DNA of 64,000 nt, from assembly GCA_024233135.1 (NCBI GenBank), contig JACKPZ010000004.1, forward strand, positions 186,001-250,000, written 5' to 3'. The DNA is from Akkermansiaceae bacterium. GTDB taxonomy: Bacteria; Verrucomicrobiota; Verrucomicrobiia; Verrucomicrobiales; Akkermansiaceae. Both the position numbers and the translations under genes were made by a program. Shown here piece after piece: positions 26,144-34,880 of the stretch; position 1 is the first letter of the stretch, and the number at the start of each line of letters is the position of its first letter. Under the pieces are notes generated by a model, which searched no databases, was not told where the DNA came from, and saw nothing but the letters and a program-made list of their open reading frames with translations.

Positions 26144-26284
26144 ATGAACGAAGACCCTTCCGAGGTAAGCGAAAAGGGAGCCGATTCCAAGCCGCCACAG
26201 TGGACAGCAAAGCAGGTGGCATTTGGTGCCTTTTCGGTGGTTGGAATCATCTGGCTAGGAAATCTCCTCATACCATCTCGCTAA
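26144..26284 (+). CDS. Tiny single-pass membrane protein, possibly truncated
   Basis: A 46-residue frame opens with MNEDPSEVSEKGADSKPPQW and continues to one membrane segment (VAFGAFSVVGIIWLGNLLI) and a short basic tail. It looks like a genuine small protein because the charged head, the membrane helix and the codon use are coherent. It stops one base before the IS630 remnant begins, so the original C-terminus may have been cut by that insertion. No Shine-Dalgarno is obvious. Function unknown. Confidence 0.5.
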   Translation: MNEDPSEVSEKGADSKPPQWTAKQVAFGAFSVVGIIWLGNLLIPSR

Positions 26285-26285
26285 A

Positions 26286-26850
26286 TTAATATGACTCTCG
26301 AGTTGGACGCGAAGCGTTTGCTTGGTCGAGCAGCCAACTGCGACCGATGAGCCGGAGGACGGCCTCGGCGTCGCTCCACCATCTTCGCAGGGCTGGGAGC
26401 ATCGCCTCGCGTAGAGCCTCGATGGTCTCGAATACCCGGTTGCCGATCTCGTCCTTGATGAGGTCCCACAGTTGTTCGCAAGGGTTCAGTTCGGGACTGT
26501 AGGGCGGAAGATCGACGATCCGGATGTTTGCCGGCAAGCGCCCGTCACCGTCGCGCAGATGGAAGCCCGCCTGGTCCCGGATGACCACGTGGACCGCCCC
26601 CGTGTCGGTGTCCGCCAGGTCCTGAAGGTAGGTTCGGTCCCATTGCTGGTTGACCGCGGGAATCTGGCAGAAGTGGGCCTGGCCGCTGACGATGTCCACC
26701 GACCCGTAGAGATAGTCCCATTCGTATTTGATCTGCCGGCTGACCACCGGCCTTCGCCCCTTTCTCGCCCACAACCGGCGCATCTCGGTGTGCAGGCCGA
26801 AGCGGGCTTCGTCCATCATCCACAGCTTCACGCGGCTGCCCGGCTCAATG
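26286..26850 (-). mobile_element. IS630-family transposase, 5'-truncated remnant
   Basis: About 188 C-terminal residues of a DDE_3 transposase remain: LWMMDEARFGLHTEMRRLWA (first catalytic Asp), VVIRDQAGFH (second Asp) and DLPPYSPELNPCEQLWDLIK (third acidic residue, Glu). The stop is at 26286. The N-terminal helix-turn-helix half is missing: similarity ends at about 26850, exactly where the IS3 remnant starts on the other strand. The DDE residues are intact but the protein cannot be functional without its DNA-binding half. Confidence 0.85.
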
Positions 26851-26853
26851 TTC

Positions 26854-27389
26854 ATGTGGTCGATGGACTTCATGCACGACACCCTATACTGCGGCAAACG
26901 CTTCCGGACCTTCAATGTCTTCGACGAGGGGGTGCGCGAGGCCCTGGCCATCGAGGTCGACAGCTCGCTGCCAGCCGAGCGGGTCGTCCGGGTTCTCGAC
27001 CAACTTCGCGAAAGCCGTCCGCTTCCGCTCCAGATCCGCGTCGACAACGGTCCCGAACTCATTTCGGCCAAACTCGTCGCCTGGTGCGAGCGGCACGGCG
27101 TGCTGCTCCACCACATCCAACCCGGCAAACCAACCCAGAACGCCTACATCGAACGCTTCAACCGCACCTTCCGCAACGAGGTGCTCGACGCTCATCTTTT
27201 CGACTCCCTCACCCAAGTGCGAGAGATGGTCCATGAATGGATGATCTCCTACAACGAGGAACGCCCCCACGACGCGCTGGGAAACCTCCCGCCGCGCCGT
27301 TTCAAAGAGAGGCTGCAAACCAACCCGAACCAACAACCCACCGCCCGAAACTCTCGTTTTGAAATGTCCCGTTGACGGGGAAGCTTACA
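26854..27389 (+). mobile_element. IS3-family transposase OrfB, 5'-truncated remnant
   Basis: The frame to 27375 starts abruptly at MWSMDFMHDTLYCGKRFRTF, the first catalytic-Asp region of an IS3 integrase core. It continues with PLQIRVDNGPELISAKLVAW (second Asp) and NAYIERFNRTFRNEVLDAHL (third, Glu), then YNEERPHDALGNLPP, the usual C-terminal end. OrfA and the first part of OrfB are missing. The right inverted repeat is probably GACGGGGAAGCTTACA ending near 27389. It is inactive. Confidence 0.85.
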
Positions 27390-27484
27390 CAGAGTTCTTC
27401 TCCTCGCTCCCGAGATTGTGAGGGCTCGGCGGGCGTTCCTGATTCCCCTTGAAATCGAACCGCCCGTCCTGCTATCGGTAGCAC

Positions 27485-27964
27485 ATGAAGATCAACCACC
27501 TGCTGTTGCTCATCACCTTCCTTCCGTCGCTTGCCCTTGCCGACTTGCCGGCCGAAGCGGCAGCCCTGAGGGCAAAGCGGGATGCCAAGGTCGCCGAGAT
27601 CGATCGGGTCTATGCAGCGGAACTCGAAAAGCTCCAAAAACGGCTGATGCAGGCCGGGAACCTCAAGGCGGCGAACGAGATAGAGACGGAGATTGCGCGA
27701 GTGGTGCCGAACCCATTCAAGGAGGATCCCGAGATCGGAGTTTGGAAGTGGGGAAGCGGAGGAACGCTGACGATTAAGGACCGTGGAATCGCCATACACT
27801 CGAAATGGAACAGTCCCGGCAAGTGGAAGAAGAATTCGAAGGGAGAAATCGACTTGGAATCGGACACAGGAATTCGCTTCACGATTTCGATGGAATCAGA
27901 GGACAGCGGTGTGGTTAAGGGATTAGATGGAAAGGCCGCGACCACCATTCGACGATCGAAGTGA
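27485..27964 (+). CDS. Small exported protein with coiled coil and beta domain
   Basis: This 159-residue protein has a signal peptide (MKINHLLLLITFLPSLALA). Residues about 22-75 form a helical, probably coiled-coil segment (EAAALRAKRDAKVAEIDRVY, then AAELEKLQKRLMQAG). A compact beta domain follows, beginning VWKWGSGGTLTIKDRG and ending KGLDGKAATTIRRSK, like lipocalin-type sheets. I do not recognise a catalytic site. It starts about 96 bases after the IS3 remnant and is convergent with the gene at 28079. Likely periplasmic; function unknown. Confidence 0.75.
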   Translation: MKINHLLLLITFLPSLALADLPAEAAALRAKRDAKVAEIDRVYAAELEKLQKRLMQAGNLKAANEIETEIARVVPNPFKEDPEIGVWKWGSGGTLTIKDRGIAIHSKWNSPGKWKKNSKGEIDLESDTGIRFTISMESEDSGVVKGLDGKAATTIRRSK

Positions 27965-28078
27965 CGGCTAGTGCCATGATGCCGCGTAGCCTGGATCGCA
28001 GTAGGCATCCGGGTTCCCGCTTGACCCACGACACAAATTCCCCGGTATCGGTACGGCCGGGAGGTTTCAGCCATCCGC

Positions 28079-28669
28079 TCAGGGGCCGAACCGGATGGTG
28101 GACGGCTTGGAGAACAACTCGTTGCCCTTCTTGTATTTGGCTTTCAGATCGAGAACGAATTTCCCGTCCTCTGTCAGGTCCATGTAGCCGGTGATGCGGG
28201 TGGGGATGCCGTTGGTTTTGCCGCGGAACTTGAGTTTGGTTTTTACCCCCTCCTGGATCTCCCATGTTCCACTCCCCTGGGTCTTGAACTTGAGTGTGCT
28301 TCCGGGTTTGGTGGCAAACGAAGCGGATTTCGAGCGGCCGACCTTGCGGCTGATGGCTGAGATCTTGATCCGGCCCGAGCCGTCGGGATTCAGGATCATG
28401 AGGAAGGTCCTGGTGTTGTTGCGGATGTTGATCTGGGAACGCACTTCCGCGTGGTAGGGGTCTCCGTCGCTGGTGATTTTGATCCGTCCGCCGAGGCCCA
28501 GGATCTTCAAGCGCTCCTTCGGCTTCATGTCCCGCTCCAGCAGGACATTGTCGATCCACGTGACGGGCGCTTTGTGTTTGCCCCGATAGGGAGTGAACGC
28601 CCCGGCAAGAGGAGCCAGCAGCGAAACGCACAGGATGGTGGGGAGCAGGGAGCTTGAGAGTTTTTTCAC
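28079..28669 (-). CDS. Exported hypothetical protein
   Basis: A 196-residue protein with a signal peptide (MKKLSSSLLPTILCVSLLAP, cleavage after LAGA). The mature part is beta-rich and very basic, with regular alternating strands (GRIKITSDGDPYHAEVRSQI, GTWEIQEGVKTKLKFRGKTN, YMDLTEDGKFVLDLKAKYKK). The pattern suggests a single beta-barrel or sandwich. No cysteines or catalytic motifs stand out in the mature part. It is divergent from the GH29 gene at 28849. Function unknown. Confidence 0.75.
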   Translation of the reverse strand: MKKLSSSLLPTILCVSLLAPLAGAFTPYRGKHKAPVTWIDNVLLERDMKPKERLKILGLGGRIKITSDGDPYHAEVRSQINIRNNTRTFLMILNPDGSGRIKISAISRKVGRSKSASFATKPGSTLKFKTQGSGTWEIQEGVKTKLKFRGKTNGIPTRITGYMDLTEDGKFVLDLKAKYKKGNELFSKPSTIRFGP

Positions 28670-28848
28670 GATTCCGGCACCTTAGCGAGGTTTCCGCAGC
28701 TTCGTCAAACCGATTGCTCGGCGACAAACGGGTGCGGTGGGAAGTCCCGTGCCACCGAGCGCCGGAAAATTGCGGCCGGGTGCGGATTTGTGTGTGAGAA
28801 GCGCCTGGGCTGCAAAGTATCGGTTGCGTTCCTTTTGCCTCCGTTTTC

Positions 28849-31116
28849 ATGAAAACGCGTTTCCTGCCCGTCCTGCTGATGGTTTCCGGAGTCCACGCCG
28901 GGGACTTCGAACTTGTGAAAAAGATCAAACCCGGCGAGACACTGGACTCGATCGTCGCGAAGGCCGCGCACGTGGTGCCGACGCCGCGGCAGATCGACTA
29001 TCTGGAGCAGGAATACATCGCGTTCGTGCACTTCGGGCCGAACACGTTCACGGGCCGCGAATGGGGAAGCGGGATGGAGGACCCGGCGGTGTTCGCGCCG
29101 ACGGGTCTGGATACCGACCAGTGGTGCGAAACATTCAAAGCCGCCGGCATGCGGCAGGTGGTGATGACGTTCAAACACCACGACGGCTACGTGTTGTGGC
29201 CGTCGCGCTATGAAAAGCACCAAACGATCCGGAACTCGCCGTTCCAGAACGGCCGGGCGGACATCGCGAGGGAACTCTCGAAGTCGTGCGCGAAATACGG
29301 ACTGCGCTTCGGCATCTACCTGTCGCCGGCGGATCTCTATCAGATCGAGTCGCCCAACGGGCTCTACGGCAACGGCAGCAAGCCGGTGAGGTCCGTGATC
29401 CCGACTGATCCCGACACGTTTCTGAGCGAGCCCGCCAAGCCGCGCACGGACCGGCCGCAGGACGCGCCGGTTTTCACCTACGAATGCGACGACTACAACC
29501 GCTACATGCTCAACCAGCTCTATGAGATGCTCACCGAGTATGGACCGGTGCACGAGGTGTGGTTCGACGGCGCGCATCCGAAGCGCAAGGGCGGCCAGAC
29601 CTACGCCTACGCGGCGTGGTACGAGCTGATCCGCACCCTGGCGCCGCAGGCGGTGATCTTCGGCAAGGGGCCGGACGTCCGCTGGTGCGGAAACGAGGCC
29701 GGCCGCACGCGGGAGACCGAGTGGAACGTGATCCCGCTGGAGACCGCGCCCGCGGAAAACGACTGGCCCGACCGCATGGCCGACGACCTCGGGTCCCGCG
29801 AGAAACTGAAAGACGCCAGATATCTCTACTACGTCCCCTGCGAGACAAACACATCCATCCGCCATGGTTGGTTCTGGCGGGACGATACGACGCAGTCGGT
29901 GCGCACGGCGGACGATGTCTTCGACATCTACGAACGGGCGGTGGGAGGAAACTCGGTCTTCATGCTCAACGTGCCGCCGAACCGTGACGGACGGCTCTCG
30001 CCGCGCGACGTGAAGAGCCTGGTCGAGGCGGGCCGGAGGATCCGCGAAACCTATGGCTCGGATCTCGCGCGGTATGCCTCGATTTCCGTGGACGGCGAGC
30101 CGCGGGTCAGCAGTCCGAACATCTTGTGGCAACCCGAGGGCACGAGCGGAGAACTGGTCGTCACCCTGCCCGTGCAGGAACTGGTGAACCGGTTCGTGAT
30201 CCAGGAGGCGACGGCCACAAGTGGCCAGCGGATCGAGAAACACGCGCTCGACGCGTGGATCGACGGCGCATGGAAGGAAGTCGCGACGGGAACCACGGTG
30301 GGCTTCAAGAAGATCCTTCGTTTTCCCACGGTGCAGACGGACAAGCTGCGCTTGCGCATTCTGGAGAGCCGGCTCGAACCGACCGTGGCGAGGATTTCGG
30401 TGCATTTTTACGACCAGCCGCCGCTGCCGGTGACGGCACGCCAGTCGCTGACCGGAGAGGTCGAACTCTCTCTGAAGGAACCGGCTTTCGACGGCAAGGG
30501 AGCTGGTTTCCAAACGCGAGGGCTGGACATCCGCTACACCACCGATGGCACCGAACCGACGCACGGGTCGCCGCTCTATCAGAAGCCGATCGACATGGCG
30601 AAAGGCGGCGTCGTCAAGGCCTGCAGCATCGCCTCGACCAAACGGCCCGGCAATTTCTTGACCTTCCGTTTCGGCCCGGCGAAGGCAGGGTGGAAGGCGG
30701 AGGCCAGCGGCAGCGAAAACGCGGAATACGGCCCGGACAAGGCGATCGACGGCGATCCGGCGACCATGTGGCACAGCCGCTGGAGCGCCCCGGCGCCCGG
30801 GCACCCGCACACGTTTCATGTCGACCTCGGGCAGGAGTCCACCCTCACGGCCATCACCTATCTGCCGCGGCAGGACCGGGCCGTGCCGGACGGCATGATC
30901 GAGACCGGACGCGTCGAGACGAGCCTCGACGGAGGCACCTGGCACGATGCCGGATCGTTCGTCTTTGGAAACCTGGTGAACGATCCCGTCGAGCGCACGC
31001 ATGAGTTTCCGCAGCCCGTGCGGGCGCGGCATGTGCGCCTCGTCTCCACCGCCGGCGCCGCGGGGAAACCCTACGCCGCCATCGCGGAATTCGGCGTGCT
31101 CACCGCGGAGGAATGA
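28849..31116 (+). CDS. Alpha-L-fucosidase (GH29) with carbohydrate-binding C-terminus
   Basis: The 755-residue exported enzyme would release alpha-L-fucose from glycans. After a 17-residue signal peptide, the GH29 barrel (about 45-400) has YIAFVHFGPNTFTGREWGSG, MTFKHHDGYVLWPSRY and VHEVWFDGAH with the nucleophile Asp240. Around 555-605 RYTTDGTEPTHGSPLYQKPI matches the chitobiase C-terminal-like (CHB_HEX) module. About 620-755 is an F5/8 type C (CBM32-like) domain (DKAIDGDPATMWHSRWSAPA) that probably binds the substrate. It is the first gene of a glycan-degradation cluster reaching 36242. No Shine-Dalgarno is visible; the ATG fits the signal peptide. Confidence 0.92.
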   Translation: MKTRFLPVLLMVSGVHAGDFELVKKIKPGETLDSIVAKAAHVVPTPRQIDYLEQEYIAFVHFGPNTFTGREWGSGMEDPAVFAPTGLDTDQWCETFKAAGMRQVVMTFKHHDGYVLWPSRYEKHQTIRNSPFQNGRADIARELSKSCAKYGLRFGIYLSPADLYQIESPNGLYGNGSKPVRSVIPTDPDTFLSEPAKPRTDRPQDAPVFTYECDDYNRYMLNQLYEMLTEYGPVHEVWFDGAHPKRKGGQTYAYAAWYELIRTLAPQAVIFGKGPDVRWCGNEAGRTRETEWNVIPLETAPAENDWPDRMADDLGSREKLKDARYLYYVPCETNTSIRHGWFWRDDTTQSVRTADDVFDIYERAVGGNSVFMLNVPPNRDGRLSPRDVKSLVEAGRRIRETYGSDLARYASISVDGEPRVSSPNILWQPEGTSGELVVTLPVQELVNRFVIQEATATSGQRIEKHALDAWIDGAWKEVATGTTVGFKKILRFPTVQTDKLRLRILESRLEPTVARISVHFYDQPPLPVTARQSLTGEVELSLKEPAFDGKGAGFQTRGLDIRYTTDGTEPTHGSPLYQKPIDMAKGGVVKACSIASTKRPGNFLTFRFGPAKAGWKAEASGSENAEYGPDKAIDGDPATMWHSRWSAPAPGHPHTFHVDLGQESTLTAITYLPRQDRAVPDGMIETGRVETSLDGGTWHDAGSFVFGNLVNDPVERTHEFPQPVRARHVRLVSTAGAAGKPYAAIAEFGVLTAEE

Positions 31117-31189
31117 TCTTTCCAAGCGAAAAGAATTCCATCGCCGCGGCTTTCGTATCATGCTGCGGACGAAGCCAACCTTGATTTCC

Positions 31190-31834
31190 ATGAAGCGCGC
31201 CGCAACCGCGATTTTCCTGGCCGCCATCGCATCGGTCTCGGCGGCCACCCGTACTTGGACCAACACGGAAGGAAAAACCGTGGAGGCGGAGTTGGTTTCC
31301 CGCGATGGGGACACCGTCATGCTGCAGACCCGCAACGGCAGGAAGTTTCCCTACAAGCTGTCCCAGTTGAGCGAGGCGGACCGTGAATTTCTCAAGCAGG
31401 AGGCCGAGCGGTCGGAAGCCGAGGAAAAGACCCGGAACGATGCCGCGCTGGGCTCGCGCAAGGCGAAGTGGCACGAGGACTTTGACGAATCGCTCGCCGA
31501 GGCGAAGAAGCTCGGCCTGCCCGTCCTCCTCGTGTTTTCGGGCAGCGACTGGTGCAGCTACTGCATCAAGCTGGAGAAGGAGGTTCTGGACAAGAAGGAG
31601 TTCATGGAGTTCGCCAACCGCAAACTCGTGCTGATGAAGGCCGATCTGCCGCAGGGACGGCAGCGCGCCTCGATCACCCAGCAGAACGAGAAGCTGAAGA
31701 AGACCTACAAGGGAGGTTTCCCCTCGATGCACCTGCTGGATTCCGAAGGAAAACAACAAGGCGAATCATGGCGAGGTTATGGTGGAAATCCGCCGTCCGA
31801 GATCATCCGGTGGATCGAAGGGGCCGCGAAGTGA
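31190..31834 (+). CDS. Exported thioredoxin-like protein with SHD1-like N-terminal domain
   Basis: A 214-residue exported protein. A signal peptide (MKRAATAIFLAAIASVSA) is followed by a small SHD1-like beta domain (TWTNTEGKTVEAELVSRDGD, then FPYKLSQLSEADREFL). A helix leads to a thioredoxin-like domain with SGSDWCSYCIKLEKEV; the Cys122-Ser-Tyr-Cys125 pair is the redox site. GGFPSMHLLDSEGK contains the cis-Pro. It probably reduces or isomerises disulfides in periplasmic enzymes. The ATG at 31190 gives a clean signal peptide; another at 31160 would add 10 residues. It follows the fucosidase on the same strand and faces the GH43-like gene. Confidence 0.85.
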   Translation: MKRAATAIFLAAIASVSAATRTWTNTEGKTVEAELVSRDGDTVMLQTRNGRKFPYKLSQLSEADREFLKQEAERSEAEEKTRNDAALGSRKAKWHEDFDESLAEAKKLGLPVLLVFSGSDWCSYCIKLEKEVLDKKEFMEFANRKLVLMKADLPQGRQRASITQQNEKLKKTYKGGFPSMHLLDSEGKQQGESWRGYGGNPPSEIIRWIEGAAK

Positions 31835-31895
31835 CGTCCGCGCGGATCATCGCTCTCCCGGGATCCTGACGCCGGATCATCCGGGTCATCGAGAC

Positions 31896-32942
31896 TCAGT
31901 ACTGGTCGAGTTTCCAGCGCGCCGCAAGACGGTCGGCCTCCGCTTTGGTCAGATGGATCACCGAACCGTGTTTGGGCGAACTGAAGTTGGCCGCTTTCAT
32001 CACTCCCTCGTTGAAACGCCCTAGATTGCGGTAGGTCTTGAAGTCGCTGGTTTCACTGAAGCCGAAGTTGTGGGGATTGATGCCGTAGATGTCGTACATC
32101 AGCACCCATTTCTCCTCTCCGATCCGCTTCCATAGATTCGGCGCCTCGCAGGCCGCGGGCTCGGGGTCCACCCAGTCCGGTTCGTAGATGTAACCACGAG
32201 TGAGGGTGTCGGACACCATGTGCTTGATGCCCGCCCCGCCATCGTGGGGATCGTAGAAGAGGTGGAACTTGTCCCCCACCCTCGTGATGTCGGCGTCGAT
32301 GTAGGAAACCTCCTTCGGATACCAGAACAGGAGCTCGGGTTTGCTGACGAGTTTCGTGAAATCGTCGTCGGTGTGCGCGTAGTAGACGCGGTTGTTGCCG
32401 TTGCCGAAGCGCATCGTGAAATAGATCATCATCCTGCCTGCCTCGGCGTCGTAGATCGTCTCCGGCGCCCATGCGCAACCGATGTCGTCGAGCCCGGGAT
32501 ACGAGAGATCGACACGCAGGTTCGACCGCGACCACTCGATGAGGTCCGGTGACTTCATCAGGACGAGGGCGCGGTTGTTGCCCCAGCCGTAGGCCTTTCC
32601 GTCGCGCTGCCACTCGGTGTCCCGGAGCCCCTCGCGCTGCGCGAAGATGTGGAGGTCGGTCATCGCCAGATAGAACGCGCCGTCCGGTCCGCGGGCGATG
32701 TGCGGGTCGCGGATGCCCTTTTGTTCCGCCACCTTGGCCCCTTCCAGCACCGGTTGGCCGCGGTTCACGTCGGTGAACCGATAGCCGTCCGAACTGAGGG
32801 CGAAATACAGGCTGTGGGTCGGATCCTTGAAATAGACGAGCAGATAGGCGGCCATGTCCTTCTCGGACGGCGCGTCCGCAGCGCCCACATGTGCGGCGGC
32901 GAGAAAACAAAGCGCGGCGAGCAGCGGCTTCATGGTCGTCAT
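31896..32942 (-). CDS. GH43-like five-bladed propeller glycosidase, exported
   Basis: The 348-residue protein has a signal peptide (LLAALCFLAAAHVGAA) and a five-bladed beta-propeller of the GH43/GH117/GH32 superfamily: YLLVYFKDPTHSLYFALSSD, then IRDPHIARGPDGAFYLAMTD, CAWAPETIYDAEAGRMMIYF and YIDADITRVGDKFHLFYDPH. The Asp of IRDPHI and the Glu of WAPE are candidate catalytic or structural acids. Substrate is not evident; relatives act on arabinose-, galactose- or xylose-containing glycans. Its ATG (32942) overlaps the stop of the upstream gene as ATGA, so the two are probably translationally coupled. Confidence 0.82.
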   Translation of the reverse strand: MTTMKPLLAALCFLAAAHVGAADAPSEKDMAAYLLVYFKDPTHSLYFALSSDGYRFTDVNRGQPVLEGAKVAEQKGIRDPHIARGPDGAFYLAMTDLHIFAQREGLRDTEWQRDGKAYGWGNNRALVLMKSPDLIEWSRSNLRVDLSYPGLDDIGCAWAPETIYDAEAGRMMIYFTMRFGNGNNRVYYAHTDDDFTKLVSKPELLFWYPKEVSYIDADITRVGDKFHLFYDPHDGGAGIKHMVSDTLTRGYIYEPDWVDPEPAACEAPNLWKRIGEEKWVLMYDIYGINPHNFGFSETSDFKTYRNLGRFNEGVMKAANFSSPKHGSVIHLTKAEADRLAARWKLDQY

Positions 32943-34762
32943 TTCGTCGGGATCGGCTCCCCCTTGTCGCCGGGTTGGAAGGGCGCGACGAGCGGATCCA
33001 TCGGCTGGATGGTGCCGTCCGCGTTGAATTCCATGCGGGCGATGCAGACCTCGCGTTTGTAGCCGCTGCCGCCCGGAACGGCGTGGCGGTGGTAGGCGAC
33101 ATACCAGTGATCCGTGCCCGGCACGTTCACCACGCCGTGGTGGGCGGTGGCCACAGCGTTGCCGTTCTTCTGCAGGACGATGAAATCCCCGGCGTATTCG
33201 ACAGGTCCGGTCGGCGAGTCCGACCACGCCCATCCGACGCGGTAGTTCGGCGAGCGGGCGTCGTCGATGGACCACATGAAGTAGTATTTCCCATCGCGTT
33301 TGAAGACGACGATCCCCTCGCGGAAATCGCGGAGCGGGATCTGCACCGGGTCACCATCGAGCGTGATCATGTCCTCCTTGAGCTTGAAGACATGGCAGTT
33401 CCCGCCGTTTCCGAAATAGAGATACGCCTGGCCGTCGTCGTCGATGAACGCGTGGGGGTCGATCGTGTTCGTCTGGATCTTGCCCTCGCGGACCAGCAGC
33501 GGCTTGCCGAGGGCGTCCTTGAACGGACCGGTCGGCGAATCACCCACCGCCACGCCGATTTTCCCGTCGCCGCAGAAATAGAAGTAATATTTCCCGTTCC
33601 GCTCGATGCAATCGGGCGCCCAGGCCCTCACATCCGCCCACTCGATGTCGTTGCGGAGGTCGAGAAACACGTTCTCCTTCTTCCAATCGACCAGATTGTC
33701 CGATGACCAGACGGCGAACTCGTAGGTATTCCAGTTCGGGCGGTCGGAGGTTGGATAGATGTAATATTGATCACCGAAGGCGCGGATCGCGGGATCCGCG
33801 GTGAAGCCATCGAGCGCGGGTTTCGGAACCGAGGCGATGATTTCCTTCTCCTCTTCGCGCAGCCCCGCGAGGATGTCATCGGGGACTTCGAGGATCGATC
33901 CGTGGCGCTGGCCGTTGACGACATTTGCGAAGGGGGTGACATCCTTCCAGTCCTTCAGGTCGGACGACTCCCGCAGGCCGTAGCGGTTGTTCACGTAGTA
34001 GTCGAAATACACGGTCGCGACGTCATTGATGACCACCGCGGCGGGACCCTCGGCGCGTTCTTTCTCGAGCACCGGATCCGGCAGCAGGCGATAGGGACCG
34101 AGCGGATCATCGGCGACCGCCGTCCGTATGGCGCCCCAGATGTTCTTCTTCTGGTCGTCGGTCTCCTTGAAGAAGATCACGCTCTTCCCCCGCATGCGGA
34201 CCATCGTGGTGTCGATGTTGTTGAATCCGGGGTCGAAGAAGATCTTCGGATCCGTGAAGGTCTCGAAGTCCTTGGTGAGCGAGTAGTATGCGCGGAACGG
34301 CTCGCCCTTCTCGCCGATCATCGGCGCGGACGACGACCAGACGATGAGATAACTCTCCTTTTCCTCCAACCAGTAGACTTCCGGCGCCCAGGTGGTCTTC
34401 ACGTCGCGGATCTTGTCGGAAACCGGAAGGAACTTCTGCTCCGACCAGTGGAGGAGGTCCTTCGAGTTCGCGTAGCCGATGCCTTTGTCGTTCCATCCGC
34501 TGGTCCAGACCATGTGATAGAGTCCGTCGGGCCCGCGAAGGATGTGCGGATCCCGCATCAGCTTCGAACCGACCCCGGGTTTCAGGAAAACGCGTTTCAG
34601 CTCGGTCCAGTCGCGGGCGTCGGGACTGTAGGCGAGGTGCAGGCCGTCGCCGCTGCCGCGGAACGAGGTGAACAGATAGGCGGCATCGAGCGATGGAGAG
34701 GAGACGGCCAAGCCGATCGCGGCCAACGCCAACGGAAGAAGGTTTCTTGGATTTCGTGTCAT
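32939..34762 (-). CDS. Two-domain GH43-like glycosidase, exported
   Basis: The 607-residue protein has a signal peptide (LLPLALAAIGLAVSSPSLDA) and two propeller domains. The first (about 28-300) reads HLAYSPDARDWTELKR, MRDPHILRGPDGLYHMVWTS, TTWAPEVYWLEEKESYLIVW and resembles the single domain of the next gene. The second (about 320-607) is closer to canonical GH43: FTADPAIRAFGDQYYIYPTS (Asp), TIDPHAFIDDDGQAYLYFGN and LRDFREGIVVFKRDGKYYFM (Glu). It presumably cleaves arabinofuranosides, xylosides or similar bonds with two catalytic or one catalytic and one binding domain. The shared promoter-like element at 34812-34843 lies 50 bases upstream. Confidence 0.85.
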   Translation of the reverse strand: MTRNPRNLLPLALAAIGLAVSSPSLDAAYLFTSFRGSGDGLHLAYSPDARDWTELKRVFLKPGVGSKLMRDPHILRGPDGLYHMVWTSGWNDKGIGYANSKDLLHWSEQKFLPVSDKIRDVKTTWAPEVYWLEEKESYLIVWSSSAPMIGEKGEPFRAYYSLTKDFETFTDPKIFFDPGFNNIDTTMVRMRGKSVIFFKETDDQKKNIWGAIRTAVADDPLGPYRLLPDPVLEKERAEGPAAVVINDVATVYFDYYVNNRYGLRESSDLKDWKDVTPFANVVNGQRHGSILEVPDDILAGLREEEKEIIASVPKPALDGFTADPAIRAFGDQYYIYPTSDRPNWNTYEFAVWSSDNLVDWKKENVFLDLRNDIEWADVRAWAPDCIERNGKYYFYFCGDGKIGVAVGDSPTGPFKDALGKPLLVREGKIQTNTIDPHAFIDDDGQAYLYFGNGGNCHVFKLKEDMITLDGDPVQIPLRDFREGIVVFKRDGKYYFMWSIDDARSPNYRVGWAWSDSPTGPVEYAGDFIVLQKNGNAVATAHHGVVNVPGTDHWYVAYHRHAVPGGSGYKREVCIARMEFNADGTIQPMDPLVAPFQPGDKGEPIPTK

Positions 34763-34811
34763 CAGGAGATCGTGGGTTTTCCCGAGTCCGGGACAGACGG
34801 GGACTCCACAG

Positions 34812-34843
34812 GGAGTAGCGGAATCCAGCCGGAAAACCCGCCG
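34812..34843 (-). promoter_or_regulatory. Shared promoter-like element, copy at GH43 operon
   Basis: On the minus strand CGGCG, 17 bases, then CCGCTACTCC. This is one of six copies with the same spacing in the window. The -35-like box differs by one base from the TGGCG of the other copies. Confidence 0.55.
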
Positions 34844-34880
34844 GAAAACGGCGGGAAATCCATCGGAAACGCCGGATCGC

